64,000 nt of DNA from Thelonectria olida (lineage: Eukaryota; Ascomycota; Sordariomycetes; Hypocreales; Nectriaceae): positions 1-64,000 of the forward strand of contig JAGPYM010000005.1 of assembly GCA_020736575.1 (NCBI GenBank). Reading direction: 5' to 3'. Each line of letters opens with the position of its first letter. Positions within the stretch are counted from its first letter, which is position 1. A program made the position numbers and the translations under genes. This document shows, piece after piece, positions 10,688 through 22,283 of this stretch. The notes beneath the pieces were generated by a model, which did no database searches, was not told where the DNA came from, and saw nothing but the letters and a program-made list of their open reading frames with translations.

Positions 10688-13600
10688 TCACAGAATAAAC
10701 ATCTGGAGAACTGTCATGACCGATACGACTACCAGACCAGCACGAACAGTCGCGGACGCTCCGGCTGTTACGGGCTGAGAAGTGGCAGCAGCAGCAGCAG
10801 GGTGCGTGTACGTCGTGGCGGAGCAATGCTCGCCGATGCATCCGCCCGTAGGTGCCGCACCTCCCTGTGGTCGCTTGCTGGTTGATTCGGCGCCCGGGTG
10901 ATAGTCGGTAGCCGCAGGCTTGTTCAGCGATGTGAACGTGGAAGGAGGCACCACAACCGTCTTGTAGATGATGGCAGTGGCTTCAGTCGTCGTTGTCGCC
11001 GCCTCGGGAACCTCCTCATACGAAACGCTGCTGATGGACGCAATATCTTGCGAGTTGACTGACGCAGTTGCTTCGGGGACTTCTTCAACGGGGCTGCTGC
11101 TCTGGAGGCCAGTTTCTTGGTTATAGACCGGAATAGTCGCCTCAGGAATCTTCTCGACAGGGGCGCTCGTCTCAGAGCCATTCTCCTCAATATTGACAAC
11201 AACAGTCTTGATGCTATGATCCACAGTGCTTGTCCAAGAAGATACCTCCGTAGTAACAGAGCCAATTGGGCAGTTGGTCACCTCAGGAGGGCACTTGGTA
11301 ATGGTATGGACATTTGTAGCATAGACTGTCTGAACCTCGCCATTGTCAGGAGCATTCGTCATCTCAGGGTGAGATTTTCCCACAGTCTTGGTAGCAGCAC
11401 TGTTGTTCTCAGTCATAGGGCAGACCGTCGTGTATAGGGCAACAACCTCAGTAGTAACATAACCTCCTGCAGGGCAGTTGGTGACTGACGGAGGGCACTT
11501 GGTAACCGTGTAGATGTGCGTGGTGTAGACAGTGCTGGTCGTCAAGCTGGCCGAGTTCGTGACATCCGCACCATCCGATGTAACGCTGATGGTTGGCAAA
11601 GCGTAGGAGTCGGACGTATCAAGCACCGTCTGGGTGTTGTATCCAACGCCGGTTTGGCTCACTGCGGCGGTGCTCTCGGTGGACTCCTGACCGACAGTTT
11701 CAGAGCTGGATCTGGAGCCAGGGTCGGCGGCTTGGGTGTTGGATCCGGGAGTTGTCTGCGCAGGCGAGGGCAAGCTTTCAGTGGATGAAGACGCGGTGGT
11801 TGAAGAGCTTTCACCGGGAGAGACACCGCCAGAGGTAGTAGAAACAGACTCAGCGACTGAGGTACCGGGAGTGGAAGTGGAGGTGCTACCACCAGGGGTG
11901 GTAGAAGAAGACCCGTTGGTTGAGGTGCTGGAACTCGTGGTCTGAGAGCTGCTGCTGGAAGTGGAAGCATTATCGCCGGGAGTGGTTCCACCTGGGGTAG
12001 TCGAAGTAGATGTAGGAGTGTTTGTCGAGGCGGCAGTTGTCGTTTGAAAGCTTGACTCAGAGGTGGCACTCGTAGTGGAAGTGCTGGTGGCCTGGTTGTT
12101 GACAAGAATAGATCCAATGTAGACTCTAGCGGAGCCACCGTTTTTGCAACTCAGGACCAAAGACAAGCTTGCAGAGCTAGACGTGGCTTGAACGTCCTTG
12201 CCTTCAGAGATGTAGCTGACGGACACCGACTCGCCCTCCTGAGTAAAGTACTCGGTGTTGTAAAAGTGGTTCGAATCCCAGTATGCGCTCAGGCGACAAG
12301 TGCCAGAATTATCATTGGAAACTATAGCATAGAAAAAGAGAACAGTATAAGAAGTGCCCTCTTCAAGGCCATGGAGCAAGGCAGAGAGAGTTGCATCACC
12401 CAAAGAGCGCTTGCCTAGTTGCTGCTCCTCAGCCTCAGCCTCCATCTCAACAGCATTTCCTCCACTTGGACCGGCACTGGGAACAACGGTCACTGAGCCA
12501 GAGGTCTCGTACCCTTCAGTTCCCTCCTGGAAATCACCGTTCGTCAGCGCGTTTAGGGCTGACGAATCAGTGGTTGTAGTGGGATCTGCGGCGATGCTCA
12601 AGCCCTGGGAGGAGGTTGTTGCGGTGGCACTAGCCGTATTGCTCGTCGAAGTTGGCTTGGTTGATGTGGAGGTACTAGCGGCCGTTGAGGACGTTAGTTT
12701 GGTGGCCGTAGAGCTAAGGGTAGTAGACGACATACTGGTGGACTTTGCAGTGGTCGACGTACGACTTGTGGTCAAAGTTGTGCTAGGCTTTGTGGTAGTT
12801 GTGGCTTTTGTAGTGGTGGTAGCCTTTGTGGTAGTTGTCGTGGTAGGCTTGGTTGAAGTCGAGCTCTTACTAGTAGTCGTAGCCTTTGAGGTTGTCGATG
12901 TCTTAGATGTAGTCGTGGCCTTGCTAGTGGACGTGGTCTTGCTAGTGGACGTGGCCTTGCTAGTGGACGTGGTCTTGCTAGTGGACGTGGCCTTGCTAGT
13001 GGATGTGGCCTTTGAAGTGGTCGTGGCTTTCGAAGTGGTCGTGGCTTTGGAAGTGGTCGTGGCTTTCGAAGTGATCGAGCTCTTGGATGTAGTCGTTGCC
13101 TTGCTGGTTGTCGTAGCCTTGCTGGTTGTCGTAGCCTTGCTGGTTGTCGTAGCCTTGCTGGTTGTTGTAGCCTTGCTGGTTGTCGTAGCCTTGCTGGTTG
13201 TCGAAGTCTTGCTGGTTGTCGAAGTCTTGGATGAGGTTGTCGTAGTAGGCTTGGTTGTGGTCGAACTTCGAGAAGTTGTTGACGTGGTTGTCGGCTTTGC
13301 AGTGGTAGACGTGGTGGTGAGCTTAGTCGAGGTCGTGCTTCGAGACGTTGTCGACGTGGTCGTAGGCTTTGTCGTGGTTGTGCTCCTGGTAGTAGTGCTC
13401 AATGTCGTAGTAGTGGGCCTTGTCGACGTTGCGCTGCTAGTCGTACTAGTGGTCGTAGTAGTTGGCTTGCTGGAAGTCATTAAGGTCGTGCTTCTAGAAG
13501 TAGTGCTCGTGGTTGTAGTAGTAGGCTTGCTCGTAGTCGTGCTTGGCGTGGTGCTTGTAGTGGTCGTAGTTGGCTTCGAAGTTGTGGTTGTGGTAGTAGT

Positions 13601-14754
13601 CGAGGTAGTCGAGGTAGACTTGGAAGTAGTTGTTGTAGTAGTAGGCGCGACAGTGTCACCATATTCCAGGACATTCTCAACCTGTTCGTTAAAGTCTAAA
13701 CCAGTCGAAGAGTCCTCATTCATGGCGCCTCGAGTAAGGTCCCAAAGAGAAATACCACCGAAGCTGGAGCGACCGGCAAGCGTATTGACAGCACTCTTGA
13801 TAACACTAGGCGCAACATAACCGCTTCCAGCAGCAGAAGAACTCGCAGGCAAGCCAACGTAGAGCTTGGCCGACTGGCTCTGGGCAGTGGTGGCCAAGAA
13901 AGTCTCCCAGGCATAGTAGTTGGAGTTGGCCACAGGGTCGGAACTGGATCCAATGAGATCGCAATCAGGGTTGTTGTAGAACTGAACGAAAAGAGCGTCA
14001 AACTTGGCCTGGGAGATCATATCCTTCATGTAGAAATACTGATCCGCCAGGGGACACTGGGGAGCACCGGTGATGAGAATAGACGAATCAAGCGCGCGAA
14101 GACGGTTGATCATGGCAATGTAAGGGGCGTTATCTGGAATTCGGTCAGTCCTGGGCACAGAGAAAACAAAACATACACTTACCAAGCTTGGCCTCAATAT
14201 CAAAGTCGAAACCGTCAATGGCAACCTCGCCATAGGCAGCGCTATCAAAGGGGCGAGGACCAGTCCAGCCTGCCTGCTTAGGGCCATAGGCATTGTACAG
14301 GAAGTCAGCAAACGAGATCCCGTTGTCTGCAGTCGTGACGGTATAGTTGCTGCTGCTGGTAAGATCACCACCGATGCTTAACAACACCTTGACTCCGAGG
14401 TTTTGACAGTAGGGGATGCCTTCCATGATCTCGTAACAGTTCTTCCAGAGATTGGAGTTGTGCGAAACTCCGTTTTTGTCAGTATAAGCGAAGACATCAC
14501 CGGGGCAATGGCCTGCGAAATTGGTGCCAGGCCAGCCAGAGGCTTCGTTCTCTGGAGACGACGTGACGAAAGAGAGTGTCACATATTCAGGGCCGCTGTC
14601 ACAGTACGTTGTGAGAGGATCGCTACCATATTGGCCCTACATCAAGTCAGTCATCCGTCGCGAGCCTCCACAATTCGATATATCTCAAGGAGAAACTTAC
14701 CCAGTAGCCGTTGAGGCCACCATAAGGGCCTGAGGAAATAGAAACAGCAGGCAT
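10688..14754 (-). CDS. GPI-anchored GH18 chitinase with long Ser/Thr repeat stalk
   Basis: Exons: 14754-14701, 14636-14183 and 14133-10688 (introns 64 and 49 nt, both GT-AG), 1317 aa. The catalytic module occupies about residues 10-330. It begins GGLNGYWGQYG, has the SIGG strand and the GH18 motif DGFDFDIE, whose Glu (about residue 166) is the expected acid/base, so it should cleave chitin in the wall. Next come about 330 residues of Thr/Ser/Lys repeats, a second globular segment of about 150 residues, and two copies of a TKCPP.VTNCP motif seen in fungal wall proteins. The end is a hydrophobic tail (VRAGLVVVSVMTVLQMFIL) like a GPI signal. Odd: the first ATG (good context, GACACCATGCC) is followed by no signal peptide, although a GPI protein needs one. 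A short upstream exon may be missing, because the first 25 codons also look like an intron 3' end (CTATTTCCTCAG). Confidence 0.93.
12640..13640. repeat. 18-bp tandem repeats inside the chitinase stalk
   Basis: At about 13095-13215 the plus-strand unit GCCTTGCTGGTTGTCGTA repeats about seven times almost perfectly and encodes a six-residue Ser-Lys-Ala-Thr-Thr-Thr unit on the minus strand. At about 12915-13010 a related unit (CTTGCTAGTGGACGTG) repeats five to six times. The copies are so alike that slippage or unequal crossing-over must be recent. This array also creates a long stop-free antisense frame. Confidence 0.9.
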
Positions 14755-17700
14755 GGTGTCAAGTAATTAAGATAGTAGTCGTTGAAAGGACTGTAAGTTG
14801 GCCGAGGCCGGTGAATGAGTGCGTTTGATGATCCGTTGATCAAAAGAAAGGACGCAAACCAAAGGTCTGCAAGTGGCCAAGAACCGAGCCGTCTCTGAGG
14901 TTGACAAAGTCAAGCAGGAGTATTAATAGAGACGGAGAAAAAAGACGAAAGAGGAGGAGGAGAAGGGGACTATTTACGGCTGTGGCGAGGACGATTCACT
15001 GTCGCCTCAACACCTGAAGACTAGCCCGACCCAAGACGAACCATGGAAAAGCGGCGATTGCCCTTCTTGGCCCTCAAAGTGAACCCCATCCGTCATAATG
15101 CCCATCCAGGGAGGCGGCGGGAAGGGACATGGGGCGCCATGATGCCGTGGCCAGGGCAATTTCCCACTGAGAGGGAAAGCCGCCACATGCAAGTCCATGT
15201 AGGGGCGGCGCCGTCGTGCTCAAGAACGGGTCTAGCGTCGAGGAAGATGGACGTTAGCTAGAGGAGGCTATTGAATTAGGGGGCATGGTTGAACGCCAAC
15301 GGGGAGCCTGCATCTTGCAAGTAAAGGAATTCATGAGTTGAGCATACTCAGCGCTTGTTAGTCGTGATTACAATCCTCCTTAACTTCTAGTCCACCAAAC
15401 ATTCGATACAAACCCTCAACTCTAAAGAGTAACTACAAGCCCTTGGTTTCTCATGAGGGCTTGAGACAATCGATCATGGCTCCATGAGGGACCTCAGACT
15501 AATTAGCAATAAGCGGCAAAACGGCACAGAGGCATCGGAGCCGAACCTCTCGAGGCAGATGTAAGAGTGGGTTATGATTCAGCCTGAGTTGAAGAGAGCC
15601 GGCCATCACGAATCGAGGACTTAGCCAACTCGCTGGAATGCTGACGACAGCGCAGTGACGCGTACCGATAGTGAGATGTCAAACAATAGTTGGTTTTCTC
15701 TTTTGCCGTAGAAAAGTTTGACGCGGTCGCCCCCAGAAGGGATGATCTAGAAGCGCCCTCTTTCCTCTCAATGTTGTTGCAAGAGACAGAGATGGAGCGT
15801 GTGCGGTGTGATCACTCAGGCTTTCCCATTGGCCGTGGTCAGGAAGGCCCCAGGCTGTCGGGAACCCCTGGTTCCTGCAGGAGACCCTTATTGGCGCCTT
15901 CCCAAGTTTCCTCCGCTACTAGCGGCTCGCAGGGCAGGTCCGCATGGGACTAGCGGTCGATGGTCGCTTGTAGTCCAGTGCGTCGCTCCGCTGGCGCGCT
16001 GTAGGGCTCAGAGATGGACGGCCTAGTCCTCGATAACTTCGGACAAGGCGCGGGCGGACTCTGTTCCAAGGCTGTCTGGACGTTCTTGAGAGAATTGTCG
16101 GCTGTGATAGGCCAATTTGCGGCATTGGTGCCAGGAAATCCGGAGGAGTTCAACCGATGGCCCCCTAACTGCTGAGGGTAGTGTGAGTTTTCCATCCTCT
16201 GCCCACTGATATAACACAGTTGGCTGTTGGCCACACAGATGACCCAAATAGGATACAGCCGATCCAGGGTTCATATGGATCTTCGGCCCTTTACTCTCTC
16301 ATGTTCATGATGCTTCACTTCCGGTACCGTCTGTCCGTCTGTGCCCCACGAGTGTGTCCATATTTGAATGCTTTCGTACCCTTTCTCATGGCCAAGCCTG
16401 TCAACCAACAATGAGCCCACCCTTGCCTTAGCCCGTGGAGCGCCTTGCTTGTTCCTGCGCCGGCTTGGACGCCACTTGCATCCCGCTTCATGTGCGTCTG
16501 TAATTACACATTGGTCCGGAAGACCCGCGTTCATCCCGACTAGGCAGTTCTCCTCCTTGATGAGGGGAGCTGAAGTCTTGAAGTAGCGGCTGGCCCCATT
16601 TTGCTATCGTCTTGTGCGTATTCCCGGCCAACAACAGCCCTCCATCCCGCGGAGGCGGGCACATGAAGTTGAGACAAGACGAAATAGGGACAATTGACCG
16701 ATCTCCCACATCCCGTCCGTCTCTCATAGCATTCACTCCCCTCTCAATGTTGAAAACACTGCAGATTACCGAGTTTCCACACCTTTCGCCAAGACTCATC
16801 CCTGCGTCTATCGTGGATTATGTCGGAGATATTGATAATGCTTTTTTCCCATAGCCCTTCCCTCTTCCTCCCTTCCAACCGGAATTGCGTCTCTGTCTAG
16901 GACTGTGTTGGCGAAGAATTATCGCTCAGACGGATGACTCCAACTCCAGCCAAGGCACAACACGATTACTGAACTCCCTGGGTAATGGAAGTGCCGAGAC
17001 TCGAGAGTCTGCCTTGAATCACCGCCCTGCGTCAGCACTTCTTCCACTAGTAATCAGCCCTCATTGATAACCTCGCCCATCTGCAAAACCGTTACGCAAG
17101 TGGCTTCCAGAAGCGAGGTGGCTTAACTAGCACAGATGGCTTGGCCTTAATTATGAAATCAATCTCCCCGCTCTGTATTCGTAGACTGGCTGCCAGCCAC
17201 TTTGTTCGCAAAATGCGCCTTGCCCTGCACCTGGAGGTGTCGTTTCTTAGAGCTAAACGTGTCGTCTGTCACCTCGTACCAAAGATATGTGAGCATAGAG
17301 AACTGTTGAAGCTAGAATGTAGTTAGTTCTTACGCCAGCTTCTCACGACGCAGTCCTTTGTGGTAGTTGACTGCCAGTTCATGCCGCTGGATTGCATCTC
17401 TTGGCCTCTGAGCATCTGCAAGCTGCCACCCACTAAGAGAACCTTGCTGATCCTGTTGGAAAATTCTCCGAATCCTTCTGAATGAGTATCGCAATGCTCC
17501 CCAGGTTGGATAGATGTCTCTTCTTACTTTCGTTTCTTTAAATATATACAATGATGTTGCGCGTACTTAATCATGATATAGTGCAGCTACTATCGGGCAA
17601 TTGCCGTTGTCTTTTTTTCTATGTTCCAATTTGTCTCACGCTTCACTGAAGCACAATCACTGCGATGCTGCTGATGTTTTACACTAGGTATGTTTGAGGC

Positions 17701-17835
17701 CGAATCTGGCACAATTGGTTAATAGTATCTCTATAATGAGGAAATGTTCATTGACTTCTTGACGCTAAATACATTTTTTGCTTCTAGAACTCTAAGAAAA
17801 ATTGACATTGATATTTGGACCACAACCCGGTCTGT
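14755..17835. other. Intergenic about 3.1 kb, no supported gene
   Basis: Several short overlapping frames (for example around 15950-16274 and 16488-16799 on the minus strand) show no domain-like content, no consistent splice sites and no reading-frame bias, so I do not call them. The right 300 bases are AT-richer and fit the 3' flank of the pirin gene. The left end should contain the chitinase promoter and possibly its missing first exon. Confidence 0.45.
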
Positions 17836-18900
17836 TTAGGCGGTATCCAAAACGACAACTTCGGCCTCAACCTCGCCAATGCTTTCCACGGAGAGCTTGT
17901 CGCCAATGTTGATGCCCTCAATAAAGGCGCCGTCACCCTCGGCAAGCTCAGCATCCTCGCGGCCGTCCAGGCGAATCTTGGCCTTGCCTCCCTTGGTCAT
18001 GGGAACGTGCACAAAGACCTTGCGCTTCGTCTCCGTCGTAGCACCACCACCGATGGTCCACTCGAACTGCTTCTCAGGAGGGATGATGCCAGCAGCCATG
18101 ACGAAGTCGGCGTGGATGGGGATGGTGTCGGGGATGACAGCTTCGGCTGCCTTCTCTTGCTCGGCAGTGGCGTCCTCGCCGCCCTTGAGAGGGGAGAGGA
18201 TCTTGACAAAGTCCTGGCGCTTAGCCTCCTCGTCAAAGTGACGAGTGTGGTACTGTGGGGGAAGACCGCGCTTCCAGGGGGTGGCCCAGATCTGAAGGAA
18301 GTGAACGGTGTCGGTCTTGTGCTCGTTCATCTCGGAGTGAGCAATGCCAGTGCCACCAGTGGTGAACTGCACATCGCCACGGCGCATGCGGAAGAACTTG
18401 TCAGACTGGCCACCCTCCTTGCCCTTGGCAAGCATGGAGTCTCGGTGGGTGAGCTCTCCGCCCAGGATGTAGCTGAAGATCTCAAAGTCTCGGTGGGGGT
18501 GGGTAGGGAAGCCCGAGTTGGCCTTTACGCGGTCCTCATTGAGAACGCGGAGAGAACCAAAGTGAGAGAATCGCGGGTCGTACCAGTCAGCAAAGGAGAA
18601 GCTGTGGTAGGTGTTGAGCCAGCCATGGTCAGAGTGACCGCGGGTGCTGGAGCGGTGGGGGGTGATCTTGGCGTTGCGGAGTGACTTGGACATGTTTTTG
18701 GCAGTGTTGAGCATTTGCTTCTCCGAAGAAGTAGGAATGTTTGCGATGTTTGAAATGTTGGTGTTGTTTGTGGTTGGGAAAATGTTGTTTGTAAGTCTCT
18801 GAAGTTGTTCTGAGAAGTACTGGTTGGTAGGAGTGTAGATGATGATGAGGATGGAAATTGTAGCAACGAAAATGCCAGTCAAGGAAGTGAAGCGCGACAT
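17836..18900 (-). CDS. Pirin-family protein with N-terminal membrane anchor
   Basis: Single exon, 354 aa, ATG at 18900. Residues 7-22 form a hydrophobic segment (LTGIFVATISILIIIY) followed by an Asn/Thr-rich spacer to about residue 65. The pirin double cupin then begins with the diagnostic GWLNTYHSFSFADWYDP. Iron ligands by family comparison are His134 and His136 (FPTHPHRDFE) and His188 and Glu190 (GIAHSEM), all intact. The C-terminal pirin domain follows. Pirins are iron-binding cupins with quercetinase or transcription-cofactor roles in other organisms, and the substrate here is unknown. Odd: soluble pirins have no anchor. An internal Met70 (MSKSLRN) just before the cupin could start a soluble form. 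Intronless. Confidence 0.93.
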   Translation of the reverse strand: MSRFTSLTGIFVATISILIIIYTPTNQYFSEQLQRLTNNIFPTTNNTNISNIANIPTSSEKQMLNTAKNMSKSLRNAKITPHRSSTRGHSDHGWLNTYHSFSFADWYDPRFSHFGSLRVLNEDRVKANSGFPTHPHRDFEIFSYILGGELTHRDSMLAKGKEGGQSDKFFRMRRGDVQFTTGGTGIAHSEMNEHKTDTVHFLQIWATPWKRGLPPQYHTRHFDEEAKRQDFVKILSPLKGGEDATAEQEKAAEAVIPDTIPIHADFVMAAGIIPPEKQFEWTIGGGATTETKRKVFVHVPMTKGGKAKIRLDGREDAELAEGDGAFIEGINIGDKLSVESIGEVEAEVVVLDTA

Positions 18901-21900
18901 ATATAGACGATTTCGTCGAAACGACGAGAAGCAGCCTACGTCAAGATGGATTGAATTGACGATGGCTTGAAAACGCTGACGAGATATCTATAACTCAAAC
19001 TCTGCCATCTCGGGACCTTAATCAGCCTTGGTCATCATGACTTTGGCTGGATTGCATCGAGTGTGGGGCACGTCCGTTCAGCTTTTGCATGGATTACTCA
19101 CGCTGACACAAGACTCGTCAGGAGCTACCCCGCCGGATCGGTCATTCCTGCCAATCGACAGGCAGCGTCACGTCACGTGAGCCCCCCAAATGTGCGATTT
19201 TGGATGCCAACCCCGCGATGGCTTCAAGATAGGGCAAGAAGGCCTGGATTAGTGTGAGCTTAGCAGCAGTGTGCATGAGCTGCACACCGACGTCATACGT
19301 ATTCGCTGAGCTCGGCGATGCTTGTGGAGTAAAGCTTGCCCGGCAATTGGATCAATACTGCTCAACCAATTGCACCTTTTTCGACGTATCTGACAACGAC
19401 TGTTGAGAAGAAGCTCTTGCTCTGCTGCGATGGAAAGCTGCTTGAATTTGCAGTCGTACCTTGCTGCGCATTTAAATTGCCATGATTTAAGGAGCGAGGG
19501 CCCCGGCAAACACAACAAGCATATAAGCGGTCAATGGAGTATCAAATTAGATATCAGGGCCATTCACTGACAGGGTTGGGCAAAAATACTATGAAAATAC
19601 TGGGATTTATTATTTGTGTATTCTTGAAGCCATACAAATCTTCCAAGAACTTTGCTTGGTCCAGGTTTCCTCATTTCATCTAAGTCATGACATGACTGGC
19701 TTCGCCCTACCGCGGCTGGCAGCTGCTCCTTAATCTCATCACGTATTGAGTCGAGCTAGAATTGATTCGTTTCAATCTCAGTGCCAGTTCCTCCATCTTA
19801 CACTTGAGACTAAGTTGATCATTTGAATCCCCCAGTCGAACTTTGACAAGCTCGGGCAGGATGCGTCCGTTCTCGACTGCGAAACTGATTAAGTCTAGGT
19901 ACGATCAACGCGAACACTTTAGTCTTATATGCTAGAATCCCGAAGGGCTCTCATGCAATTCTCGAGAGTAGCACTTCCAGAGAACTCAAAGAGGCCTTGA
20001 TCTCTTAGGTCAATATGTCGAAGCGACGACTCGTCAAGCTAAAATGAATGCAGAGGAGATCGAAGAGGATCTACTCGAAGTAGATTCGAAACTGCGGACA
20101 GTGAGAATGCCTACGGCAAGACTCAAGGAGGTCAAGGAGGGTTCGTCCTAGTAGGGTCGAATCGCGGATCAATCTGGGATGACGACTGGCTTTGATGGTG
20201 AGGATGGACAATAGTGCGGGGGGGTTGGCTCAGACATCCTTCATCAATAAGTAGAATGGTCGAAGTAGTAATGGGAAGAACGGGAAAGGAATAGCGAACG
20301 CGAATCTTGAGGCTTGGCGTGGTGGCTAGTGTTAGACAAACACAAGCAAGCAGACCAGGTAGAGAAAGGATGGGATAGCTCTAGTATCAAGCGCGACGAC
20401 GAACCTTCCTTTGGAGTTGTCTAGATAAACTTTGCGTGTTAAATTTGACGTGTAAGGGGCTATACTAAGGGTCTTGCTGATGGCCATCTTGACTAACAGC
20501 AGGGGTAGCAGGAGCCGAGGGGAGGAGTCGTGGTTCGATTGAATCATCATATGTTGAGGTAAGCTCGATTGATGGCTTAGTTATCGGGCTCTTCGATTAA
20601 GGCACAAAAAAGGTTGATGTTCGACCAGCGTCATTTGTTGCATTTGATATTCACCACCTCAAGCTGGACCCAGTACGAAGGAGAGAATCTCGATAGGGAA
20701 GGCTGATTGAAGGCTCGAGCGATAGTGAATTCGTCGTCAGTCACGTTGGATTGGCTTCATGCGTTCCAAAGTCCGCCAGCCTTGTTGATGACGGGAGTTC
20801 CTTTGGATCCAGCCCCAGTGTCTTGAATGAAACTCGTCAGTGCGTCTTGGATATTTCCAATGGCGGGAAAACTGCCAACGAAAGGCTCAATTGTAAGTAA
20901 ATTACACGAGGGACAATCTGGTCAATGTTTCAGGGTGTCGAAAGACTCCGAAGGGCGCAAGACCAAAAGGGCATTGACCACGGCGTGGCAAGAGACTCCT
21001 TTATCAGCAATGTTTGCCCCTTCTCTTGGAGACGTGGTGCGGTGGCTGGTTCTTTATATTCAGCCCGTCAGCCCTGAAGCGAAAGGCATGGGTTAACCAT
21101 GGTTTGACCATGTCGCGTCTCCCTAGATCCGGCGTGGATCTGGAACATCTTGGTTAAAAAAAAATTGGTCTAATGTCAGGCACGCGTCTGCACCCCAGAA
21201 TCCGACGTAATGGAGTCCGCGATGGATGAAAAGGAAGCGATCCGATGCGTGGGACGGGACGGGAGGTGCTGGAGTTGAGGAGGCTGGTTTGTCTCATGCC
21301 CCTGTCGACCGGGCTGGACGGAGTCGAATCTGTTCTAGGGACGGCATCTTGGCGCGAAAAGGTATGAACATCCTTGGGCGGCTGGCTGCATGAGGTCAGA
21401 CCAAGAGTCAAAGTGCTGTTGAAGGGCTGGATGAGGTAATGAGGCGTAACATGGTTCATGCGATCCGTCTGACCAGCCAGCGTCGCGACTCGTTGAATGT
21501 GACTTGTTTTCCGGAAGTGGGGACGCAGCGACACGTCGAAGGTCGATCCGTCTCGTCCTTCTCCCGAAAGGCCGGTAAGGGATCTAAGCCCTGTTCGGGA
21601 CTAGCGCGAGCCTCGCTTTGGCTGGTCCAACGAAAACCGTTGGAACAACGCATCAAGCACTAGCTTGGCTGTATGTACAACAGACAATTAGACCATGGAG
21701 GGAGAGAATGTGTGTTCGGAGAAAAAAAATCAATTAAAGCGGTGACGTTGGTCGTGTGTGTGGTGAGTGGTTTGTTTTTAGACCTCTTCTCTTCTCTTCT
21801 TCTTTCCCTTTTTTTTTTTTCTTCTTCAGTGACCAACTGTTAATTAACTGTCAAAACTTGGTGAGTCCACTCTCTGTCTCTCTGTTTCGCGCCCAAGCCA

Positions 21901-22283
21901 CAGGGGGTCCTCTGCCCAACCTTGTTGCGGCCCGCGCAGTCACACAGTCCAGCGACCGGCTCATGGTGGGGCCGCCCACCACTTTTGGTGGCTGGTGATG
22001 GCCTCCCAGCCTTCTCGCTTCTGGCTTACACCCAACCTCCCGCCCAACAAGTGACCTTCATAGTCCTACCATAGCCCAATTCTCTCCCAATATGCATCTT
22101 CTTTTCCTGTTGTACCTCATCTCTCGTCTTCAATTGGCCAGCGTCTTTGGTTTCCTTGGCTTCGTGTGTCTGTCTTGAGCCAGTCGAGTGGGTGTCGTCA
22201 GTCGCTGCATTTGGCGCCGTACCGAGTGCCACCACCACATCACACATCCCACACACACCTTTGGGCTTCACTTCTTGTGAGCC
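18901..22283. other. Divergent intergenic region, pirin / DUF3433
   Basis: About 3.4 kb separates two divergently transcribed genes, so it should hold both promoters. I see no credible coding sequence. There is a pyrimidine-rich tract at about 21780-21835, including a run of about ten T, close to the plus-strand gene. The segment 19780-20560 has frequent TCGAA and GAGG words but no frame. Confidence 0.5.

Noticed and set aside
12354..13820. 488-codon plus-strand open frame
   Set aside because: It is antisense to the chitinase stalk. The 18-bp repeats read as endless Val/Leu/Ala on this strand, and absence of stops is a by-product of the repeat.
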